From assembly GCA_036494575.1 (NCBI GenBank), contig DASXOE010000031.1:8659-72658 (forward strand): DNA of 64,000 nucleotides, in the 5' to 3' direction. This DNA is from DASZFV01 sp036494575 (GTDB lineage Bacteria > Myxococcota_A > Polyangia > Fen-1088). Below, one piece after another: positions 34,165 through 42,594 of this stretch. The position numbers and the translations under genes are program-made. Below the pieces are notes generated by a model, which worked only from the letters and a program-made list of their open reading frames with translations, had not been told where the DNA came from and made no database searches. Positions within the stretch are counted from its first letter, which is position 1. Every line of letters begins with the position of its first letter.

Positions 34165-34194
34165 ATCTGCCGCGCGGGGGGCTAGGATCACGCG

Positions 34195-34692
34195 ATGAGC
34201 GACGCCCCCGTCTCGCCAGCGCCCGCGTCCCCGTCGCCCGTGAGCCGGGGCGCCGCCTGGAAGGTCGTCGTGTCCGTCGTCGCCGTCACGGGCGCCGTGG
34301 CCTTCATGCTCAAGGCGTCGGTCAAGGAAGGCGCCGAGTTCTACAAGCACGTCGACGAGGTCATGGCCAAGACCTCGGCCTGGCATGGCAAGAAGCTCCA
34401 GGTCCACGGCAATGTCGTCGACGGCTCGATCGAGCAGGCCAAGGGCACGCTCACCTATCGGTTTCTCATCGAGAGCCGCCCGCCGCGGCCGCACGCCGTC
34501 ATCAGCGCGTCATACACGGGCCTCGTGCCCGACACGTTCAAGTCGGGCGCCGAGGTCGTCGCCAAGGGCACGCTCGGTCCCGACGACAAGCTCGACGTGG
34601 TGCCCGACGGCATCATGGCCAAGTGCCCCTCGAAGTACGAAGCCGGCAAGGTCACCGCCAAGGTCATCGACCCCGGCGTCGCGGCCAAATAG
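34195..34692 (+). CDS. ccmE: CcmE-type haem chaperone with CXXXY motif
   Basis: The 165-residue protein has an N-terminal membrane anchor (AWKVVVSVVAVTGAVAFML, about 21-39) and a periplasmic OB-fold with LQVHGNVVDG and TYTG-like SYTGLVPDTF. The haem-binding region is IMAKCPSKYEAG, where C144 replaces the usual His, giving CXXXY instead of HXXXY. This Cys version is known from archaeal and some deltaproteobacterial System I variants. The protein would carry haem to the CcmF-type ligase during cytochrome c maturation. No other ccm gene is near. Its stop abuts the stop of the convergent LolC-like gene. Confidence 0.88.
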   Translation: MSDAPVSPAPASPSPVSRGAAWKVVVSVVAVTGAVAFMLKASVKEGAEFYKHVDEVMAKTSAWHGKKLQVHGNVVDGSIEQAKGTLTYRFLIESRPPRPHAVISASYTGLVPDTFKSGAEVVAKGTLGPDDKLDVVPDGIMAKCPSKYEAGKVTAKVIDPGVAAK

Positions 34693-36249
34693 TTAGTTGT
34701 ACCGGAGGCCGTCGACGGCGCGCATGCGGCTGGCGCGCAGCGCGGGGTAGAGCGTCGAGAGGAAGCAGATGCCGAGCGTGGCGGCGGCCACGGCGACGAC
34801 CTCGCTCGCGGCGATGCGCACGGGGAGCTGGCCGATGAGATAGACCTTCGGGTCGAGCGGGTAGCCGTAGAGGCGTGCCAGGACGCACACGAGCAGCCCA
34901 TAGAGGATGCCCATGCCCGTGCCGATGGCGCCCACTGTGGTGCCGCCCACGAGGAAGATGCGCGCCACCATCGAGGCGCGCGCGCCCATCGACTTGAGGA
35001 TCGCGATCTCGCGCACCTTCGACAGCACGATCATCGTGAGCGAGGCGATGATGTTGAACGCCGCCACGACGATGATGAGGACGAGCAGCAGCGAGATGAT
35101 GACCTTCTGCATCGTGAGCGCCATGAAGAGGTTGTGGTTGAGCTCCTTCCAGTCGATGACGCGGTAGGGGGCGTCGAGGCGCCGCGAGACCTCCCTCGTC
35201 ATCGTGAGCGCCATGAGCGGATCCTTGAACCGAAGCTCGACGCCGAAGACCGAGCCGCGGGCGTTCGCGATCTTGCGCGCGTCGGCCAGGCTGACGTAGG
35301 CGAGGCGCGTGTCGTACTCGTTGAAGCCCATGCGGAAGAGGCCCACGACCTTGAACAGGAACGACGGCGGCGTGCTCGCGCCCGTCGAGCTGAACGGCAC
35401 CATGATCGAGATGCAGCCGCCCGTCTTGACGCGCAGCTTGTGCGCGAGCTCGGCGCCCAGGATGATGCGCCCGACGTCGGTGGTGGCCTTTTGGGACGAG
35501 CCCGCGGGCAGCGGACAGCTCGCGGGCGTCGCCAGGTCCTCGACGCGGCCTTCGATGAGCGCGCGGCGCAGATCGTCGGCGCCCTCCTGGATGTCGATGC
35601 CCTTGAGGTTCGCTCCGATGCGGCCGACCATGACCTCGCCCGCCGAGAAGAGGAACTTGGCCATGCGCACGACGCCGGGCATTCCGCGCAGCTTCTGGGC
35701 GATGAGGTCGGCCTCGGGCGAGTCGATGTCGACGTCGCCGTAGGGGATGACGATGAGGTGCGCGTTGAGCGCGAGCACCTTGTCCTGAAACTCGTGCTCG
35801 AAGCCGCTCGTCACCGCGAGGACGACGACGAGCGACGCGACGCCCAGCACGACGCCCATCGTCGACACGGTCGTGAAGACGGAGAAGGCGCGCAGCAGGA
35901 AGACCACGACGACGGCCAGCGCCGCCGCGAGCACGCACACGACGCCCACCGTCTCGCCGGCGCGCGAGCGGCCACGCGTCGCGAAGAAGATCGCGAAGCC
36001 GACGCCGACGAAGGCGAGCGCCACGACGAGCGCGCCCAGCGTGCCGCGCGGCGTGCGGGCGCGGTGCAAGTAACGAAGTCCCACGAAGCGCTCGAGCTCG
36101 AGCGTGAAGAGCTCGCCGAGGCCGAGCAGCAGCAGCAGCGCGACGGCCGCCGCGCCGAAGGCCTCGCGCTGGCCCGGCCGCGCGACGGCGCCGCCCGCCG
36201 CCGCGATGGCGGCGACGACGAGAAAAAGGCGCGCGAGGCGGCGGCGCAT
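34693..36249 (-). CDS. LolC/LolE-like FtsX-family permease with extra membrane segments
   Basis: The 518-residue inner-membrane protein ends with the FtsX/MacB-type core: FNIIASLTMIVLSKVREIAILKSMGA, then LVGGTTVGAIGTGMGILYG and CFLSTLYPALRASRMRAVDGLRYN, diagnostic for LolC/E. A large periplasmic domain sits between. Before the canonical first segment (TMGVVLGVASLVVVLAVTSGFE), four extra hydrophobic segments are visible (about 7-24, 29-47, 68-89, 98-119), two of them splitting the usual RYL entry motif. It should work with a LolD-type ATPase, not seen here. The ATG at 36249 was chosen over a longer Arg-rich extension. Confidence 0.85.
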   Translation of the reverse strand: MRRRLARLFLVVAAIAAAGGAVARPGQREAFGAAAVALLLLLGLGELFTLELERFVGLRYLHRARTPRGTLGALVVALAFVGVGFAIFFATRGRSRAGETVGVVCVLAAALAVVVVFLLRAFSVFTTVSTMGVVLGVASLVVVLAVTSGFEHEFQDKVLALNAHLIVIPYGDVDIDSPEADLIAQKLRGMPGVVRMAKFLFSAGEVMVGRIGANLKGIDIQEGADDLRRALIEGRVEDLATPASCPLPAGSSQKATTDVGRIILGAELAHKLRVKTGGCISIMVPFSSTGASTPPSFLFKVVGLFRMGFNEYDTRLAYVSLADARKIANARGSVFGVELRFKDPLMALTMTREVSRRLDAPYRVIDWKELNHNLFMALTMQKVIISLLLVLIIVVAAFNIIASLTMIVLSKVREIAILKSMGARASMVARIFLVGGTTVGAIGTGMGILYGLLVCVLARLYGYPLDPKVYLIGQLPVRIAASEVVAVAAATLGICFLSTLYPALRASRMRAVDGLRYN

Positions 36250-36377
36250 GGGACGCGGGAGGCTAACACGGCGGCTCGCGCCGGGCCCCCGCGCCCGGCC
36301 CTGCGACGGCCGCTCTCGGCGTCTGACCTCACCGCTTCCTTGACACCCTTCGACGCCGGACCGTACCGTACTCGCCA

Positions 36378-37490
36378 ATGGCCTTCTCCCGGGCGCGGCC
36401 GGCGCCACACCTTCGCGCGCACCTGGCCTTTCTCACTGCGACGGCTCTCGCGTTCGCCTCGGGCGGCGCCGCGCTCGCCGGGACGAACGATCTGCAGCTC
36501 CTGAACTTGTGTCCTCCCGCGGGCGCGCCCGCGCTCGGGGGAACGCCCGAGTGCTCCTGGATCCACCGGGACGGCAACGGCCTCATCGTGGGGAGCGACG
36601 GCAAGCCCGGCCCCGTGACCGTGCCAGCCGAGGGGCAGGCCGCTTTCCGCAGCCTCATGTCCGAGCTCGGCGTCGTGATCGCGCCGCGATTGCAGACGCC
36701 CGCCGACACCCTCGGCTATGCCGGCTTTCAGTTCTCGGCCGAGCTCGGTGTCACGAAGATCAACCAGAGCCGGTCGTACTGGAACGGCGTGGCCGGCGTC
36801 GACGCGGGAAGCCCCGCCGGAACGCGCCCAGATTCATATCTGACGACGGTGGGCGGCTTCGTCCGCAAGGGCATGTGGTTCCCCCTGCCGGCCTTCGAGT
36901 TCGGCGCCGGCGCCCTCAACATCGTCGGCTCGCGCATGTACGTGGTCCAGGGCTACGCCAAGATCGCCTTGCAGGAAGGCTTCCACGGCTGGTGGTTGCC
37001 CTCCTTCGCCGTACGCGGCTCTGCCTCGCAGCTCCTCGGCACCGACCAGGTCGATCTCAACGTCTACGGCGTCGACGTGCTCATCTCGAAGGCCTTCGGC
37101 CTCGCCGGGACTTCACGGATCGAGCCTTTCTTGGGCTGGAACGTCCTGTTCATCGACGCCCAGAGCGGCGTCATCGACGCGACGCCTGGCTGCGACTCGT
37201 ATCAGGTCAGGCAAGCGACCGACATGAATCCCGTCAGCAGCCACTGCGCCGCCGGCCAGAACGGGACGTGGAACGACACCTCGGCGAACTTCACGTTTCC
37301 GCAGCAGGACGTCATCACGCGCTACAGATGGTCGGGCGGCTTCAAGTTGAAGCTCTCGGTGCTCTTCCTCGTGGGAGAGTACGACTTCGTCCAGGCCGGC
37401 CGCAGCCGGGACGGCAAGCAGCCCGAAGCCGCCCGCGACGGAAGCGGGAGCCAGCAGAGCTTCTCGCTGTCCGCCGGTTTCGACTTCTGA
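36378..37490 (+). CDS. Predicted outer-membrane beta-barrel protein
   Basis: The 370-residue exported protein has a signal peptide (LTATALAFASGGAALAG) and about ten amphipathic strands (LGYAGFQFSAELGVT, YVVQGYAKIALQEGF, ALAGTSRIEPFLGWNVLFI). It ends FSLSAGFDF with a terminal Phe. Several loops contain paired Cys residues. It resembles, in kind but not sequence, the 27664 and 56686 proteins. It is divergent from the LolC-like gene, 128 bases away. No ligand or role can be assigned. Confidence 0.75.
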   Translation: MAFSRARPAPHLRAHLAFLTATALAFASGGAALAGTNDLQLLNLCPPAGAPALGGTPECSWIHRDGNGLIVGSDGKPGPVTVPAEGQAAFRSLMSELGVVIAPRLQTPADTLGYAGFQFSAELGVTKINQSRSYWNGVAGVDAGSPAGTRPDSYLTTVGGFVRKGMWFPLPAFEFGAGALNIVGSRMYVVQGYAKIALQEGFHGWWLPSFAVRGSASQLLGTDQVDLNVYGVDVLISKAFGLAGTSRIEPFLGWNVLFIDAQSGVIDATPGCDSYQVRQATDMNPVSSHCAAGQNGTWNDTSANFTFPQQDVITRYRWSGGFKLKLSVLFLVGEYDFVQAGRSRDGKQPEAARDGSGSQQSFSLSAGFDF

Positions 37491-37576
37491 GTCGCGTCAG
37501 TCGCGCTTTTTGAGACGCGCTGTCCCGAACGGCGCGGCGTCCGCGACAGCCTCTGGCGCGGCGGGCGAGGGCTGGC

Positions 37577-37906
37577 TCAGGCCGCGGCGCCGCCGATGCC
37601 GCCCGTTCCGGCGACGGGGGGGGCGCTGCCGCCCGCCACGGGGGCCGCCGGCGCCGCCGGCATACCGCCCTGGATGATCTTGCGGAGTCCGGCCACGGAC
37701 AGCCGCGGCGTCTTCTTTTCCTCCTCGAAGATGATCTGGGCCAAGGTCGCCGTCGTCAGGTCGGCCCGCGTCGTGTTGTCCACCACGCGAACGTCGTCTC
37801 CCGCACGCACCATCGCCGCGATGTGATCGAGCGTCACGTAGCGGCTGTCGCGTGTGTCGTAGAGCTTCCGGTTCGCATACCTCTTGATCGTGCGTGCTGT
37901 CGTCAT
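37577..37906 (-). CDS. PhaR-like polyhydroxyalkanoate regulator DNA-binding protein
   Basis: The 109-residue protein is mostly the PHB/PHA accumulation-regulator domain: IKRYANRKLYDTRDSRYVTL (compare IKKYPNRRLYDT), then VRVVDNTTRADLTTATLAQIIFEEE. The C-terminal 30 residues are Ala/Gly/Pro-rich. PhaR proteins sense PHA granules and repress phasin genes. The second domain usual in proteobacterial PhaR is missing, so this is the short form. No phaABC gene is near. Its upstream region is the 328-base gap toward tatA. Confidence 0.88.
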   Translation of the reverse strand: MTTARTIKRYANRKLYDTRDSRYVTLDHIAAMVRAGDDVRVVDNTTRADLTTATLAQIIFEEEKKTPRLSVAGLRKIIQGGMPAAPAAPVAGGSAPPVAGTGGIGGAAA

Positions 37907-38234
37907 TGTCTTAGGGTGTCATAGTCAATTGGCCGCGTCAATCATGTAATGCAACGAACTATTCAATCGCGACAGTATCTTTGGATTTTCCAATATTTCC
38001 ATAACTTTAAAGGCCCTATGCGCTCGGCGGAGAAGCGCGACGGAATTGCCCGCCGCGCGGGGACAACGCGAGCAAGCGCGCGTCAAGCGGCTCACCTGGG
38101 TCGCGCGACCGGGCGCAGCCCGCGTGCATCACGCACGACCAAGCGCGCGAATCGCGCGCGCGATCAATCAAACTGATCGATCCGATCGGACTGATTCGGA
38201 CAGATCTGCTTCGCGCGCGCGTCGCGCGCGTTCG
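37907..38234. other. Intergenic region upstream of the PhaR-like gene
   Basis: These 328 bases hold no credible gene. The part nearest phaR (about 37915-38025) is unusually AT-rich and probably carries its promoter; TTGACG occurs on the minus strand near 37940. The far part has the 10-bp palindrome TCCGATCGGA at 38181-38190 and a CGCG-rich run (38214-38231) just after the tatA stop, which may help end transcription. Confidence 0.5.
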
Positions 38235-38456
38235 CTACTTCGGCGGCTTGGCGCCGGCGTCAGGCCCGGGCTCGCCCTTGTCCTTGTCGTCCTTGGGCGA
38301 GACGTCGAGCTCGTTTTGCGCGTTCACCGCGCGCTTGAAGTTCTTGATCGCCTTACCCAACCCATCGCCAAGCTGTGGCAGCTTCGTCGATCCGAAGACG
38401 ACGACGACGATGATGAGGATGAGGACGAGTTCGCCGAAGCCCATTCCGAAGGGCAT
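38235..38456 (-). CDS. tatA: Sec-independent translocase component TatA
   Basis: The 73-residue protein has the TatA plan: FGELVLILIIVVVVFGSTKLP (membrane helix then the FGxxKLP hinge), an amphipathic helix (LGKAIKNFKRAV) and a charged tail. TatA forms the pore-like assembly for folded proteins with an RR signal. The ATG at 38456 follows AAGGAG by five bases; the longer in-frame start has no such site. tatB and tatC are not in the window. A Tat substrate candidate is the DUF4159 protein at 55850. Confidence 0.93.
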   Translation of the reverse strand: MPFGMGFGELVLILIIVVVVFGSTKLPQLGDGLGKAIKNFKRAVNAQNELDVSPKDDKDKGEPGPDAGAKPPK

Positions 38457-38559
38457 GAGTGCTCCTTGACTTGACCCCATCTATAGCACCCCGGGGCTCA
38501 CAAGCAAACGCGAGACGAGGAATTTTGGCGCCGCCCCTTCTATCCGATAGGATCCGATC

Positions 38560-40806
38560 TTGCGTTCGCTCCCCATGGCCTCGTCTCTGCGCGCCAACGC
38601 CGCCCTCTCGGTCCTTCTGGTTGGCTCGTTTGGGGCCCGCGCCGCTGGAGCCGCTCCCGCGCCCGCCGTCGCGCGGCGTCCCCCGCCCGGCAAGGGGCAA
38701 ACGCTGCCCGTCGAGGAGAGCCTGTCCGAGCGGCGCGCCGTGCGGGGCACGCCCGTCGACGACAGCAGCGCGACGCCCGAGAGCCCCGAGCTGCGCGAGC
38801 TGCGCCGCTTCGAGGAGCAGGCCTTTCCGCGCGGCGGCGCCGTCGTTCCTGCGCCTCCCGCGACCGGCGGCGACATTCCATTGCCCGGACATTGGGGTGG
38901 CAGCGGAGACGTCGCGCCTGAGCTGCGCACGGAGGCGCGACCCGCGCGGCCGAGCGCCGACCCCTCGCCGCCCGACTCGGAGTGGCTGCGCACGCTGGTG
39001 CTCCCCGACCTGCCCGTGCGCTGGGATCCCCTGGTGCTGCGCTACCTGGACTTCTTCAAGAACGATCCCAAGGGCCGGCTCATCATGGCGAACTGGCTTC
39101 GCCGCGCCGGCCGGTTTCGCGCGCTGTTCGAAAAGACGCTCGAGCGCCACGGCTTGCCCAAGGCGCTGCTCTACGTCGCCATGATCGAGAGCGGCTTCGA
39201 CACGGCCGCGCGCTCGCATGTCGGGGCGGGCGGCGTCTGGCAGTTCATGCCCGGCGCGGCGCGCGCGTACGGGCTCGAGGTCAGCTACTGGCTCGACGCG
39301 CGTTGCGATCCGGAGCGGGCCGCCGACGCGGCGGCGCGCTACCTCAAGGATCTCTACGTCCGGTTCGGCTCGTGGCCGCTCGTGTTCGCCGCCTACAACG
39401 CCGGGTACGGCGCCGTCCTCAAGTCGATCACCGCCTACAACACGAACGACTTCTGGGAGCTCGTGCGCCACGAGGCCGGCCTGCCGTGGGAGTCGAGCAT
39501 CTACGTGCCGAAGATCCTCGCGGCGGCCATCGTGGCGACGAACGCCAAGGCCTTCGGGTTCGGCGACGTCACGCCCGACCCGGCCTACGCTTACGAGACG
39601 GCGGAGGCGCCGCCCGGGACGACGCTGGCGGCGATCGCGCGCGCCGCGGGCGCGCACCTCGAGGTGCTGCAGGCGCTCAACCCCGAGCTCGTGCGCGAGC
39701 GCATGCCGCCCGATCGCGGTCCGTCGCGCGTGCGCTTGCCTCCGGGAACGGCGGCGGCCTTCGCGGAGAACCTCGAGTCTGCGCGCGCGGGCAACGAGCG
39801 CTCTGAGACCATCGTGCTTCGCTTCGGAGAGACGCTGGAAGACGTCGCGCGCGCGCGCGGCACGAACGCGCGCGAGCTGCGGCGGCTCAACGGCGTCAAG
39901 GACGCGAGCGAGCTGCGCGCCGGCGTGAGCATCCTCGTGCCGAAGCGCGGAGGGCTCGCGGCCAAGTCGCCGGCGCGGGACAAGCGCAAGGCCGCCGGCG
40001 AGGGCGAGGCCGAGGCGGGCAAGACCACGGGGCCGCCGGAGGCGCCGGAGGGGGACGACGACACGGTCATCGTGGCCGTCCCCGATCGCTCGTTCGCCTA
40101 CGAGGGGCGCGAGCGCGTCTTCTACCGGACGCGCGACGGCGACGGGCTCGAGGAGATCGCCGAGACGTTCGGCGTGCGCGCCGACGAGCTCACGGACTGG
40201 AACAACCTCGACCCGACGGCGAAGCTCCACCCGCACATGGTCCTGCAGATCTTCGTTCGCAAGGACTTCGATCCGGTGGGCGTGCTTCTGCTCGATCCGG
40301 GCAAGGTGCGCGTCGTGACACTCGGTTCGGAGGAGTTCCTCGAGCTCGAGACGGCGCGGCGGGGGAAGAAGCGCCTCACGGTGACGGCCAAGATCGGCGA
40401 TACGCTCGCCAAGGTCGGGCGGCGCTACGGCCTGACCCCGGGTGATCTCGCGCGCATCAACCGCTTTTCGTACAACACGGAGCTGCACGAGGGGCAGCGC
40501 ATCGTCGTCTACTCGCCGACGGGTGAGCCGCCGCGCGAGGTGGCGATGGGTTTGACGCCCGAGCGGCGACCCAAGGCGGGAGCGAACGCCGCGGCGGGCC
40601 TCGGCGCGGGCGGGCGCTCGCCGAGCGCGCTGCGCGGCGCGAAGGCGCCCGCGCGGGGAACGCCCACGAAGGTCGCGGTCAAGACGACCGAGAAGCCCGC
40701 CGGCAAGTCGGGCGCGCCGGCGGCCAGGGGCGCGACGTCCGCGCCCAAGCCGCAGCCGCGCGCCGTAGCGGCGGCCAAGCTTCCGCCGCCGGCCAAGAAG
40801 AAGTAG
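38560..40806 (+). CDS. MltD-like membrane-bound lytic transglycosylase with LysM repeats
   Basis: The 748-residue exported murein enzyme has a signal peptide (about 1-30), a Pro-rich stretch, then an SLT (GH23) domain with the catalytic Glu in YVAMIESGFD (E210) followed by GAGGVWQFMPGAARAYGL and FAAYNAGYGAV. Three or four LysM-type repeats follow (about 345-455, 500-555, 620-670), then a basic Ala/Lys/Pro tail. It cuts the glycan strand to 1,6-anhydro ends. The TTG at 38560 has AGGA seven bases upstream; ATG at 38575 is the alternative. The gene runs five bases from the pseudouridine synthase gene, suggesting an operon. Confidence 0.9.
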   Translation: MRSLPMASSLRANAALSVLLVGSFGARAAGAAPAPAVARRPPPGKGQTLPVEESLSERRAVRGTPVDDSSATPESPELRELRRFEEQAFPRGGAVVPAPPATGGDIPLPGHWGGSGDVAPELRTEARPARPSADPSPPDSEWLRTLVLPDLPVRWDPLVLRYLDFFKNDPKGRLIMANWLRRAGRFRALFEKTLERHGLPKALLYVAMIESGFDTAARSHVGAGGVWQFMPGAARAYGLEVSYWLDARCDPERAADAAARYLKDLYVRFGSWPLVFAAYNAGYGAVLKSITAYNTNDFWELVRHEAGLPWESSIYVPKILAAAIVATNAKAFGFGDVTPDPAYAYETAEAPPGTTLAAIARAAGAHLEVLQALNPELVRERMPPDRGPSRVRLPPGTAAAFAENLESARAGNERSETIVLRFGETLEDVARARGTNARELRRLNGVKDASELRAGVSILVPKRGGLAAKSPARDKRKAAGEGEAEAGKTTGPPEAPEGDDDTVIVAVPDRSFAYEGRERVFYRTRDGDGLEEIAETFGVRADELTDWNNLDPTAKLHPHMVLQIFVRKDFDPVGVLLLDPGKVRVVTLGSEEFLELETARRGKKRLTVTAKIGDTLAKVGRRYGLTPGDLARINRFSYNTELHEGQRIVVYSPTGEPPREVAMGLTPERRPKAGANAAAGLGAGGRSPSALRGAKAPARGTPTKVAVKTTEKPAGKSGAPAARGATSAPKPQPRAVAAAKLPPPAKKK

Positions 40807-40811
40807 CGAAC

Positions 40812-41723
40812 GTGACGCGGGTGCGCGTCGACGAGGCGCGGGCAGGCCACCGCGTCGATCATCTGGTGGCGGACGCGACGCCCGGCCTCGGTATCGCGGG
40901 GGCGCGGCGGCTCTTCGCGGCGGGCGCCGTGCGCATCGACGGTCGCGTCGCGCGAAAGGGCGAGCGCGTCGTCGCGGGCCAGACGCTGGAGATCGACGAC
41001 GCGGTCGAGGCCCGCCCGGCCGCGCACGTCGAGGCGGACGAGACGGTGAAGGTCGTGTGGCTGTACGTCGACGACGCGCTCGTCGCCATCGACAAGCCGG
41101 CGGGCCTGCCGTCGCACCCCTTGCGCGCGGGCGAGCGCGGCACGGCGGCCAACGCCATCGTCGCGCGGTTCCCCGAGTGCGCCGCGGCGTCGCCCGACCC
41201 GCGCGAGGGCGGGCTCGGGCACCGCCTCGACAACGGGACGAGCGGCGTGCTGCTCGCGGCGCGCGGTCGCGAGGCCTGGGAGAAGCTGCGCGCGGCGCTG
41301 CGGGCGCTCACTTGCTCGAAGACGTATCTCGCCGAGGTCGCGGGCGCGCCGCCCGAGCGCGGCGTGGAGACCGCGCCCATCGGGCGCGCCGGGCGGCGGA
41401 GCGGGCGGGTGCGCGTCGGCGCGGGCCGCGGTCCGCTCGCGGCGCGCACCGAGTGGGAGGTGCTCGAGCGGCGCGGCGCTACGGCGCTCGTCGTCGCGCG
41501 GTTACACGCCGGGCGCGCGCACCAGGTGCGCGCCCACCTGGCGGCCGCCGGGTTCCCCATCGTGGGCGACGATGTCTACGGCGGCGCCTCTACCCGCCCC
41601 GCCGCGGACGCGCCGTCCGGCCTGCGCCTGCACGCGCACACGATCGCGCTGCCGCATCCGCTGACGGGCGCGCCGCTTTTCATCGAGGCGCCGCCGCCAC
41701 CGTGGGCCATACTCGGCGCGTGA
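40812..41723 (+). CDS. RluA-family RNA pseudouridine synthase
   Basis: The 303-residue protein has an S4-like N-terminal domain (about 1-65, GARRLFAAGAVRIDGRV) and the synthase core with VDDALVAIDKPAGLPSHP, the catalytic Asp in GHRLDNGTSG, and ARLHAGRAHQVRAHLAAAGFP plus GDDVYGG. RluA-type enzymes make pseudouridine in 23S rRNA or tRNA; the exact target is unknown. It begins five bases after the transglycosylase gene, and its stop overlaps the amidotransferase start (GTGA). The ending is normal. Confidence 0.93.
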   Translation: MTRVRVDEARAGHRVDHLVADATPGLGIAGARRLFAAGAVRIDGRVARKGERVVAGQTLEIDDAVEARPAAHVEADETVKVVWLYVDDALVAIDKPAGLPSHPLRAGERGTAANAIVARFPECAAASPDPREGGLGHRLDNGTSGVLLAARGREAWEKLRAALRALTCSKTYLAEVAGAPPERGVETAPIGRAGRRSGRVRVGAGRGPLAARTEWEVLERRGATALVVARLHAGRAHQVRAHLAAAGFPIVGDDVYGGASTRPAADAPSGLRLHAHTIALPHPLTGAPLFIEAPPPPWAILGA

Positions 41724-42484
41724 AGCGCGCCGTCATCCTGCAGCACACGCCTGCCGAGGGACCCGCCCGGGTCGCCGAGTTCCTCGCCGAGCGCAACGTC
41801 GCCGTCGACGTGCGGCACGTCTATCGCGGTGACGCCGTGCCCGAACGCGTCGGCCGGGACGAGATGCTCGTCTTGATGGGCGGGCCCATGGGTGTCGCCG
41901 ACCTGCTCGATCCCCGCTATTCATTCTTGGCGCAGGAGATCACCTTGCTGCGCGAGGCGATCGCGCGCGACCGTCCCGCGCTCGGGATCTGCCTCGGGGC
42001 GCAGCTCCTCGCAGCGGCGGCCGGGGCGCGCGTCTACCCGAACACGCGTCGCGCGGCCGACGGCGCCGTCGTCTTTGCGCGCGAGGTGGGGTGGGGCTTC
42101 ATCGACTTCGCGCCCGCGCGGGCGGGGCACGAGCCCGCGCTCGCGGGCCTGCCCGCGCGGCAGCTGGTGCTGCACTGGCACGGCGACACCTTCGATCTGC
42201 CGCGCGGCGCCGTGCCCCTCGCCTCGACGCCCGTCTGCCGCAACCAGGCCTTTCGCCTGGGGTGGAAGCACTTCGCGCTGCAATTCCACTGCGAGCTGTC
42301 GGCCGACGACGTCGCGGTCTGGGTGCGCGAGGACGCCGCGTACGTGCGTGAGGCGAACGGCGACGACGGTGGCGCCCGTATCCTCGCGGACACGGAGCTC
42401 TACTTCGCCGACGCGCGGCCGGTCTGGGATCGCCTGCTGCGCAACATCATCGGCCAGATGTTGGACGAGGGCTCGCGGCCGTAG
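41720..42484 (+). CDS. Class I glutamine amidotransferase (GMP-synthase-like, unknown substrate)
   Basis: The 254-residue protein is a GATase1 domain with MGGPMGVADLLD, the nucleophile elbow GICLGAQLLAAAAGARVY (C91) and WGDTF-like WHGDTFDLP. The catalytic His/Glu pair sits in LQFHCELSADD, where Cys replaces the usual Pro. This standalone form is common and often called a GMP synthase amidotransferase-like protein. It probably uses an amino-acid-like substrate or Gln, but no partner is seen. The GTG start overlaps the pseudouridine synthase stop. A hairpin spans its own stop. Confidence 0.9.
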   Translation: MKRAVILQHTPAEGPARVAEFLAERNVAVDVRHVYRGDAVPERVGRDEMLVLMGGPMGVADLLDPRYSFLAQEITLLREAIARDRPALGICLGAQLLAAAAGARVYPNTRRAADGAVVFAREVGWGFIDFAPARAGHEPALAGLPARQLVLHWHGDTFDLPRGAVPLASTPVCRNQAFRLGWKHFALQFHCELSADDVAVWVREDAAYVREANGDDGGARILADTELYFADARPVWDRLLRNIIGQMLDEGSRP

Positions 42485-42543
42485 GCCGCGAGGCGGGGGA
42501 GGCAGGGCGTGTAGGCCCGGAAGTGGCTCGCGGCCGTAGGCCG
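42470..42543. repeat. 19-bp direct repeat around the end of the amidotransferase gene
   Basis: GGCTCGCGGCCGTAGGCCG occurs at 42470-42488 and again at 42525-42543. The first copy includes the TAG stop codon, so the gene's last bases are duplicated downstream. Confidence 0.6.
42472..42492 (+). terminator. Hairpin at the end of the amidotransferase gene
   Basis: CTCGCGGCC and GGCCGCGAG form a perfect 9-bp stem with a GTA loop spanning the stop codon. There is no T-run, so it may slow ribosomes or polymerase, or protect the mRNA end, rather than be a full intrinsic terminator. Confidence 0.4.
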
Positions 42544-42594
42544 GGCACGCAGTCGTCGCTTGCATTTGTGGGCTTCGCGAGAATAGTAGGGCGG

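Noticed and set aside
37949..38176. Possible small plus-strand gene upstream of tatA
   Set aside because: Composition unlike neighbours, no ribosome site, and it overlaps the likely promoter zone of the PhaR-like gene.
38353..40488. Minus-strand open frame of 711 codons opposite the transglycosylase
   Set aside because: Translation is a shadow; the plus frame has SLT and LysM motifs.
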